This document shows, piece after piece, positions 56,296 to 64,000 of a stretch of DNA of 64,000 nucleotides. Position 1 is the stretch's first letter. Each line of letters starts with the position of its first letter. The notes below the pieces were generated by a model that was not told the DNA's origin, made no database searches, and saw only the letters and a list, made by a program, of their open reading frames with translations. Source of the DNA: Hysterangium stoloniferum (Eukaryota > Basidiomycota > Agaricomycetes > Hysterangiales > Hysterangiaceae); NCBI GenBank assembly GCA_015178975.1, contig WHVD01000011.1, positions 868,001 through 932,000 of the forward strand. The letters are read 5' to 3'. The position numbers and the translations under genes are program-made.

Positions 56296-57628
56296 AAGCG
56301 TATCATCTAAATTATTTACCCTTAACGTTACTTCGGAGCGGCTGGGCCCGTCCATACGCCATGATTGTTTTACAATTTTTTTTCTTTTCTTCCTGCCTTC
56401 TCCATTCTCTCTGGCTTCCATCAATAATTTCGTCATCATCTCATGCAAAGGCTAAAATATTCTCTTTTCATTGGCCACAAGTGTTGTGTTGTCCAAAACA
56501 TAGATTATAGTTTGCGTGGCTGTACTTGTAATAGTCCGACTATCATGAAATTAATGCTGTAGTATTATTATCATGACGGAGCTAATTAAGTTTGTGAGCA
56601 AGCGATGCTGATCTTGGATGGGCCCGTTTTTTCTCTGGAGATGAAATCACGATATACTTCCGTTCGGTACTGTCGCTACAAGGAGAGAGCAACTTGAAGC
56701 ACTGTACAATTGACCAGTGTACAGAACGATCTCATTACCAATGGCAGGAGTGATGGACAGATGGATTGGTTACGTGTTACAGTCTTTATTCAATCGATTC
56801 AATGTGAACGATCCAGCCTTGCGCGAGCAAAAGTGAACTCCGGTGCGGTCGACCACCGGATGATCTCCCATCATGCCCACAGACATGTACCGGTGCGTTC
56901 ACATGTACGCGGGTCGCGGGCCACCCCCACATTGGGCAACGCATGAGAATGTGCACTTATAAATGCAGGGCTGCTCGCCCGCTTGCACGATGAAAGCGCA
57001 ACAGTGAATGATTTTTAGGTTTTGGCGATATAAAGTCGTGACAGGTCGAGAGATGTGCACCGGAGCAGTGCCGCTGTGGCGGCTGATCAGTTTGCACTTC
57101 CCTAGCCAGGATTCCGAATGGCTCGTCACTAATAGGTGCTGCTCATCCACTGCAATATATATATACATACTCGGTTGCACTCAGGGTAGAAAGCGTGGCT
57201 AGTGTCGAGGCCTGGTGGTCTTTGCGTAGGAGCAACGTTCAAGAAGACAAAAAAGTATTCGGAATAGGCTAGGTTTGAGTTCAATTGGCAGCCAGCTCGT
57301 AAGTCCTGCTGAACAGAAGCGTTAAACACGGCCTTTTAGCAGTGTTCCAAGTGGGAAAATGACAGCCGTAGTCAAAGAATTTCACTTAATTCACGTAAGT
57401 GCACTTAAGGGGTTATCAAGAAGCACCTGAGATCTATGCACTCATTGTTCAGCCAATTCCGGGAAACGCGCGTTGATCCTACATCACTCCGGAGTCCGAA
57501 GGTCAATCCGCACGTGATTACCATTGCTCACGTGATTAATATCATTCACGTGACACAATGTTGGTTCGTGAATTGTGACACATCTGTGACTGCCTACACG
57601 CGTTTTTCACGATTAAAGACAGACCCCT
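56296..57628. other. 1.3-kb intergenic region before the GBD/FH3 gene
   Basis: No supported gene on either strand (open stretches lack ATG or known content). The last 120 bases hold three E-boxes, listed separately. Confidence 0.5.
57511..57552. promoter_or_regulatory. Three evenly spaced CACGTG E-boxes
   Basis: CACGTG at 57511, 57529 and 57547: exactly 18 bases apart, the last one 77 bases before the GBD/FH3 start. This is likely a bHLH-factor (Cbf1/Pho4-like) binding array; function is inferred. Confidence 0.6.
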
Positions 57629-59777
57629 ATGTTCAAGAGCATACTCCCGACAGCTAAGCGTAACGCAGGTTCTGACGGAAAGGATTTGAATGCTACGCCG
57701 TTCTCCCCAGCTGGAGAAGGTAAAGAGAATAATAGGCCAGGCTCCCTACCGCAGATATCTCAGAAGAGTCCTGTCAAGGCTAGCTTGCCTATAACGCCTC
57801 ACTCATACGATGGAAAGAGAGTACAGCATATTCAGACCGTGCATTTCCCTGGTAAAAAACTAGGTGAAAACCTGGCAACAGATCGCGAGTTTGAAAAACT
57901 TCTGGTATGTGCTTAATCGCAGTGTCATACATTATAATTAATCGTGCCGAAGGATGATCTGCAGATACCTCCCACATTGCGGCCCAAGTTGGCCACATTA
58001 GAGTCCCCCGTCAAGGCCGCCATGCTTCGTTCTTCGCATGTCCTTATACCCGATTCTGCAGCCCTCCCTGTGAAACAGCGTCCTAAACTGCGAAGATCGC
58101 TTAGCAGTACGCATATTGAATCTCCCCGTAAGGATTTTTTGGCGTATGATTCCCCTCCCGTGCCCCAAATCAACCTTGAGGGCAATTTGCCACCCCCAGT
58201 GGCGCCTTTTATGCTAGAAGGTCCCCAAAGACCATCCAGCGCCATGGGTCATTCTAGAGGAGTGTCCATAGACACACCACGACTTGCATCAGGCTCTTAC
58301 AATGGGATTAATGCTAAGCAGAGTTCCAGTAAGAGCGGAAAAGGGACAGTCAGAGATCTCTCAGCCGCCGCACTGTGTACTATGCTTTCTGATACGTCAA
58401 GTATTCACTTGGAAGTCGATTTTGTAAAGAAACTCCGCTTGCTCTTACGCAATGAATCGGCTAGGTGGGCGCCTATTAAAGTCATGCTTGTTGACGCTCA
58501 TCTATCTTAGTTGGTCTGAAGCATTTTTGCGCCAAGGTGGCTATGCAGCGCTATTGACCCGTTTGATTGAAATTTTGGAGATTGAATGGAGGTGAGCTAA
58601 ATCTTATATCTTTGTAGGACACACTGATTCCATTTCTTTCACGATTTATAGAGAAGAGCAGCACGACGACCAGGTTCTACACGAACTCCTGCGATGTTTC
58701 AAAGCTCTATCAACCTCCTCAATTGGTTGCTTTGCGCTACGTAGCTCTTGTCCGACACCTTTTGTTCAACTAGTGTCGCTTTTGTACAGTGATAAAAAGC
58801 CCGGGGACCTCTGCACACGACAATTGATTGTCGACCTTCTTCTAATTCTTTTTGAAATTTATCCCTCGACCTCATCCACAGGGCAAAGCGCTCGCCTTCG
58901 GAGAGAGGCTTTTGAACAATCAGCAGCCCAGGCTTTTTCCCCCACCTCCACTCCAGCCATATTCCAAGATGCTTTACCAGCCCCTCACAACACTCTTTAC
59001 TCGCTTGTCCGTGCCCTTCTGCTAACACCTGCTCCACCTCCGTCTGAATCTCCTTCGATTCCTATCTCACCCCATGCATTTATCGCCTCCCTTCATACGC
59101 CTCGCATTTTCAAGTCCTACCTTCAGGAGCTCTCTGATATCTGTCGAGATTACTTCTGGGTGTTCTGCCATCCACAGAATTGTATTTGGAACCTAGAGCA
59201 AACGGATGAGGTTAAAGTAGAACGTCCCCGGGCCCCTGGAGGTATGACTGGTGGGGTTGAATTCGAGGCCATGAATTATCTGGTAGGCAATTGAAGTGGG
59301 TCACATCACACGACTTATCTCCCCCTTATTAGACAAGCCATTTCCAGCTTATCAATGCCCTGGGAAAGGTCGCACAAGAATTGAATCTTCCTCCCGAAAA
59401 TGAACATTCTGCGCATAGGTTCCATGTTGACCTTTTTGCCTCTGGCATTGAACGGATTATTTTAGTGCGTCGGTATGAGCTATTTTTTAAGTCGATCAAC
59501 TGAAATATGGCTTTAGACCACACGCAAAGCGTCCACAACATACTATTCCACACTTCACCTCGAGATATCCCGATACGTGGCTCTTGCATACCGGGCACGT
59601 TTTGACGTCCCGTGGACCGTTTCGCGGGTCCTCGGGATGCCCCCCTCACATCTATGTAAACCGGGTGTCGTCTCGCGAAATGGGAGTCCCCGCGGTTCAC
59701 CCAATAAGAGTAGGTCATCCAATGCAAATCCCCCGACTATCCCGACTCCAAAGAAGGTTGATCCTATTAAATTTTGA
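57629..59777 (+). CDS. GBD/FH3 domain protein (formin N-terminal region without FH1-FH2)
   Basis: join(57629..57904, 57953..58464, 58511..58591, 58652..59282, 59333..59464, 59517..59777), 630 residues. Start MFKSILPTAKRNAGS. TVHFPGKKLGENLATDREFE and LLDDLQIPPTLRPKLATLES match the Rho-GTPase-binding domain of diaphanous-type formins; SSIHLEVDFVKKLRLLLRNE, WSEAFLRQGGYAALLTRLIE and LHELLRCFKALSTSSIGC continue as armadillo-like FH3. The stop after PKKVDPIKF leaves no proline-rich FH1 or actin-nucleating FH2, and the next gene is PWP1. It may link a Rho GTPase to another partner, or regulate a full-length formin; the role is unknown. Confidence 0.85.
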
Positions 59778-60222
59778 TATAAAAATATCTTTTACATTGT
59801 GTACACTACGTTGGCCTTGTTCTGTTTGTTTTTGTCTTCCCGCAACTTGCTTCAATATTTGCACAAACATATGGTCAAGCTCAGGAAACGTTGTTAGATT
59901 GTTAGACTATGCCGCCTATTTTACACATATTTGGGTGTCTTTAAAAAACGACCCGATATTATACTAAAAGTGATAATCAGGTCACCTAATCACCCCCGCC
60001 CTGCATTAGACCCTCCCACGTATCCCAACCCGCTGCATTCACATCCCACCTTTTCTCCACCGACCGTTAGGGTAGTTCTCTCCCCAACCGCTATGTATCT
60101 TCGTTATGCGATGCGGTATATAAATGTATTAAAAAAATTGAAAATTGAAAAAATTAAAAAAGTCAGGTCACGTGACATAGATTTTTCAAAATTTCTTACC
60201 TCTCTTGCGAGGTAAAGTGGGG
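59778..60222. promoter_or_regulatory. Intergenic, PWP1 promoter with GTCACGTGAC
   Basis: The 10-bp palindrome GTCACGTGAC lies around 60167-60176 (E-box core 60169-60174), about 47 bases before the PWP1 start, next to an A-rich tract. Confidence 0.5.
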
Positions 60223-62223
60223 ATGAGTAGCTTGATTTCATGTGTATCATGGGTATGTCGATATGCGAGTCGCTATCAACCGTTTCCAATCTATTTGCTC
60301 TTAGGTCCGGCGAGGTGTAGCACTACAGCAGCCACTAAAATATAACCTCGATGAAAAGGAGCTAGAAAGAATCAGCACTTTGGCCAGAATAGAGCTAGAG
60401 GATGCTAGGGTTGAATTAGAAAGGGCGAGCGAGGCTGCTAAATCGATGGGACAGACGATGGAAAATGACGACGATGATGAGTGGGAAGAGTGAGTGATTC
60501 TCAGTTTTCCCTATGCATTATCGCCAAGTCATGACTGTCCATCTCTAGTGAAAAGCCTGACGATGATGCCGCAGTCGATGCTGAAGATCGGATGGACGAG
60601 GATCCCCCTCCGGGCGGAGAGCGGGATATGAATGATTTGTCTGCATATAAACTTGAGGAGTACGATAATGAGCCGGCGGATACTGGTACGAGCGCACGAT
60701 GTCCTTGTGTGCTGCACTTATCCGAGATAATTTGCAGCTGCTGGGCCATTTAGCAATATCAAGGGTCTGACGTTTTATAAATCTAACGAGGAAGACCCCT
60801 ACATCACATTGAAGGATGTGCGTGTATCAATGCCCTTGATATCGGACCAGGCTCACATACTTTCTGTAGGACGACGCTGAGGAGCGAGAGGAGTTGCAAA
60901 TACTGCCGGCGGATAATCTACTAGTCACAGCAAAAACGGAGGACGAGATTTCACAATTAGAGATCTATGTCTACGACGAGACGCAGGAGAGTCTGTATGT
61001 GCACCACGATATCATGCTCCCATCATTCCCACTTTGTCTAGAGTGGCTAGATTTCCATCCTGCCGGTCCGGCGTCAGCCGTTTCGAATGCTTCTGCTTCT
61101 GGAAATTATATCGCTGTGGGTACAATGGAGCCTGAAATTGAGATATGGTCGCTCGACACTCTCGAGGCCATATATCCCACCTCTGTCCTTGGTCGACCTG
61201 ACCTATCCAAATCACATACGCCCGTTCCCCTCGGAACTGGCAAAAAGAAGCGTAAGAAGACGAAATCACGGACAGTCTCGTCTGCGCATCATGTCGATGC
61301 AGTTTTGGACCTTGCCTGGAACAAAACCCATCGCAACCTTTTGGCCAGTGCCTCGGCAGATACCACTGTTAAGCTGTGGGATTTGAGCCGCTCGCCAATA
61401 GAGGGCCAGGGTGAGTCGGAAGGTGCCTTGCGAAGTTTCCAAGTACACAAGGGCAAAGTGCAAAGTGTGCAGTGGAATGACAAGGAGCCGACCGTTCTTC
61501 TCACGGGAAGTTACGATCGTACTGTCCGGACGTTTGATTCCAGGGCGCCGGAGAAAGGACTTGTTGCAATACTCGGTGCAGATGTTGAAACGCTCCGTTG
61601 GGATCCATGGGAAAGCCATAGTTTCTATGTACGTTGTAACATTTGACATGGCCTTAGGTGACTAAATTTATCTGTCTTCACAGGTTTCACTAGAGAATGG
61701 TCTTGTGCTTAATTATGATGCTCGGACATTACCGTCCGATAGCAGTACGATAGCGAGACCATTATTCACCTTAGCGGCGCACGACGGTGCTACACCTGCG
61801 TTAGATATTAATCCGCACATTCGAGGATGTCTAGTCACCGGCGGCACGGACAAGTTGGTCAAAGTATGGAATGTATTGGGCGGGAATAATGAAAAACAGG
61901 AGGTGACTTTGGTCACTAGCAGAGACCTTGGCATCGTGTGTACATTCCACTTTTACACCTCGTATTAGGAATTAATATCGTTTACTGTTTCACAAAAGGG
62001 TCGAATCTTTTCCGCAGTTTGGTCACCCGATGACCTACTTACCGTTGCAGCTGGTGGATCAAAAGCCAAATTACAGATTTGGGATGTTGCAGCAAATGCA
62101 GGTGTCCGCAAAACTTTTGCAGGCAAACTCTCCGGAACCTCTTTGACTTGGAAGGAAAGGAGCAACGGCGGCATTATTAGTGTCGTAAGCGACAATGAGG
62201 ATGAAAGCGACGAGGAAGATTAG
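60223..62223 (+). CDS. PWP1: Periodic tryptophan protein 1, WD40 ribosome-biogenesis factor
   Basis: Exon 1 (60223-60252) encodes MSSLISCVSW and joins at 60305 to VRRGVALQQPLKYNLDEKEL. An acidic N-terminal region is followed by YDNEPADT, NIKGLTFYKSNEEDPYITLK, DNLLVTAKTEDEISQLEIYV and WD repeats (AVLDLAWNKTHRNLLASASA, TVKLWDLS, VQSVQWNDKEPTVLLTGSYD, FSAVWSPDDLLTVAAGGSKA, LQIWDVA). It ends in an Asp/Glu tail. Pwp1 works in the nucleolus on 60S subunit assembly and rDNA chromatin. Stop codons of PWP1 and eIF3j are only 76 bases apart, tail to tail. Confidence 0.93.
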
Positions 62224-62299
62224 GGGTTGCTCGAATATGTATCCGAGTTGATATATGCATTGGATAGTCTACATTGACGCTTTCATTATAGTATAATAC

Positions 62300-63265
62300 C
62301 TACATGAAATCATCTGCGTTCGTTCCAAAGTCGTCTAAAACCTCCTCGTAAACGTTGGTATCGAATCTGCGGTGTTGTTAGTCACGCATTGATGATAATT
62401 AAAATCTACAACGCACTTATTCGAACTCTTCGATGACCCTAATGCAGGCTTAGTAGCAGCCTTGGATTTCTTCTTGCCACTGAGCTTCTCGCGCTGCTCT
62501 TTTTGTTTCTCATTGGCTAGTGTTGTTAGGGCGCTGGCTGCCTTCCGAACTTCGATATCCTTAAGTGGTTGTGCAAGTGCTTTAACATGATGCTCAATGA
62601 AAGATGCATAAAGTGGTTTGGTTTCATGTCGCTTTAGTACGACATCTACAATCATCGAAGAGAGTCGCTGAAAATCTTCTTTTGTCCGAGGATTAAACGT
62701 GAGGAGGGTTTCAAGTTCTTTCGAAGCTGATGCTATACTGCTTTGAGATCGATAACGAACACGATTAGATTGGAAAAACTTACAGTCTAATGCAACACCA
62801 CCAAGTAGATCGGCAGCATTGGAAAGATCTGCTTTCAACTCGCGCTCTCTATCAATTCGCTTCTTCTCTACGGGATCCAAGACATCCTCCAGCTCACTAT
62901 CTTCACTGGCATCTTTCTGAAGCGCCTTGGCTGCTTCCTTCTCAGCGATTTTTGCTTTCAGAGTGCCCTTCTTTCGTGGAAGAGCTACCGTTGCCGTTGG
63001 CTGAGGCTCCTCCTCTTCGGAAGACGATGCCTCCCAGTCATCCTAATTTAAAAAAAGATAAAGAGATGAATCAAGCAAGAACCAAAGTAAGGTGGAAAGG
63101 ATATACAGGAGCCGAGTCTTCTTCCTCGTCTTCCCCCTCCCACTTCTTCTTAGGGACAATCTTGGGAGCTCTTACGATCTCGTCTCCAGATTCTGCATCT
63201 ATTGCAAACAGAGTAAGAGAACAAAAATACGCTTATAATAGGCAATTACCCCAATCAGTAGGCAT
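62300..63265 (-). CDS. HCR1: Translation initiation factor eIF3 subunit J
   Basis: Minus-strand exons 63265-63250, 63198-63107, 63042-62784, 62732-62417 and 62366-62300 join in frame to 249 residues. The start MPTDWDAESGDEIV was found in a 16-base first exon and matches the family opening. VPKKKWEGEDEEEDSAP, DDWEASSSEEEE, a Lys-rich helix (LKAKIAEKEAAKALQ), LDPVEKKRIDRERELKADL and SNAADLLGG, NPRTKEDFQRLSSMIVDVV and the acidic end YEEVLDDFGTNADDFM are typical. eIF3j/Hcr1 sits at the 40S decoding centre and also aids subunit recycling. Confidence 0.92.
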
Positions 63266-64000
63266 TAGGGAAAATACGGGAAAAGAAAAGAAAAATAAAA
63301 AGAACAGAAATGAGAGAAATGCGAGAAACACGAAGGAGTGACGAGCGGACTTTGAATTTTTTAAGTAGATTTCAGAGCGGCACCATCATCCAAGTCGTTT
63401 ACACTCTTTGGTATAGACTCCGGACGCGGCGCAATGTCGTCAATCATGTCCTTCCGACATCTGTAGTAGCAAGGCGATTCGATTCGACGCCCTCGGAGCA
63501 AGCCGACGGACATTTTTGACGAGTTGACCGCGGAACCGTCTCGCTCTTTACTCCAAGTTCAACTTCTGATCATTAAGTTGGGAAGCCGTAGACGGTACCT
63601 GGTACTATACGATATCATACACATTATTACACTCATACCTCTCCAATGGACCGCTGAGTTATGAAATCACGGCCGGGCTCGTCATGGCCTCGCTCTACCT
63701 CTAAACTTCATCCAAGTCGCCTCGATTGTATCTCTTTCTCTGCTGATGCGGATCATTTCATTTCCCATCCAATCACGACCTCGGTGAATAAACACTCTGC
63801 TGTGACCTTCCCCATGAAACGTAAACCAGGACTTCCACACAACAGCTTGCAGGCCGGATAGACCTCTAGCCATAATTTCGGTACAAGTAACCTCGGCATT
63901 TGCGGTCTGCTCGCCGTATCGATCCCAACAGGTGGGACAGAATGCAGCGGATGCATTATTCCAAGAGCACTGTGTCGTATGAAACTCGGATATCTCCATG
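63266..64000. other. Right end of window, upstream of eIF3j
   Basis: Contains the eIF3j promoter. A minus-strand frame of 105 codons (63999-63682, MEISEFHTTQCSWNNAS...) reaches the window edge, with a CPTC motif, but no family is recognised; it could be part of a gene cut by the window or chance. Confidence 0.35.

Noticed and set aside
56710-57329. Several 60-90 codon frames in the gap before the GBD/FH3 gene
   Set aside because: Most lack ATG starts or any recognisable motif, and they overlap each other on both strands.

Overview
The window is fungal nuclear DNA, almost certainly from a basidiomycete (Agaricomycetes-like). Genes are dense, lie on both strands, and are broken by many introns of about 45-70 bases with GT-AG (sometimes GC-AG) ends. 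The protein families are fungal: Vtc4/Vtc1, a GH17 type II membrane glucanase, Zn2Cys6 regulators with a Fungal_trans_2-type body, an atypical G-alpha and a Nup49-type FG nucleoporin. I cannot name the species.

Left arm (1-12.1 kb): end of a TAN1 tRNA-acetylation gene, F-actin capping protein beta, a PPIL3-type cyclophilin, a Nup49/Nup58 nucleoporin, a Methyltransf_16 lysine methyltransferase, a peroxisomal Ant1-type carrier and a large Kelch single-pass membrane protein.

Middle (about 12.4-26.4 kb): a repeat island with no intact host gene. Its skeleton is a decayed Ty1/copia element on the minus strand, into which at least nine LTR units and one Tc1-type DNA transposon inserted, some inside others. 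For most LTR units I could find matching 5-bp target duplications, so the order of nesting can be read directly.

Right arm (27-64 kb): VTC4 polyphosphate polymerase, GH17 glucanase, RhoGAP, an alpha/beta-hydrolase-fold protein without its catalytic serine, a VTC1-like protein divergent from a Sis1-type DnaJ gene with a heat-shock element, a second DnaJ paralogue, the Rag GTPase GTR2, an atypical G-alpha lacking the catalytic glutamine, acyl-CoA-binding protein, a double-PH-domain protein, two tandem paralogous zinc-cluster regulators, a GBD/FH3 (formin N-terminal) protein without FH2, PWP1 and eIF3j.

Exon coordinates are my own splicing from homology and reading-frame consistency; wherever a full exon list is given its total length is a multiple of three. 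The themes that recur are phosphate/polyphosphate and nutrient signalling (VTC4, VTC1-like, Ant1, GTR2), polarity and wall biology (RhoGAP, GBD/FH3, capping protein, GH17), and housekeeping RNA/ribosome functions (TAN1, PWP1, eIF3j). I saw no gene cluster acting as a single pathway.
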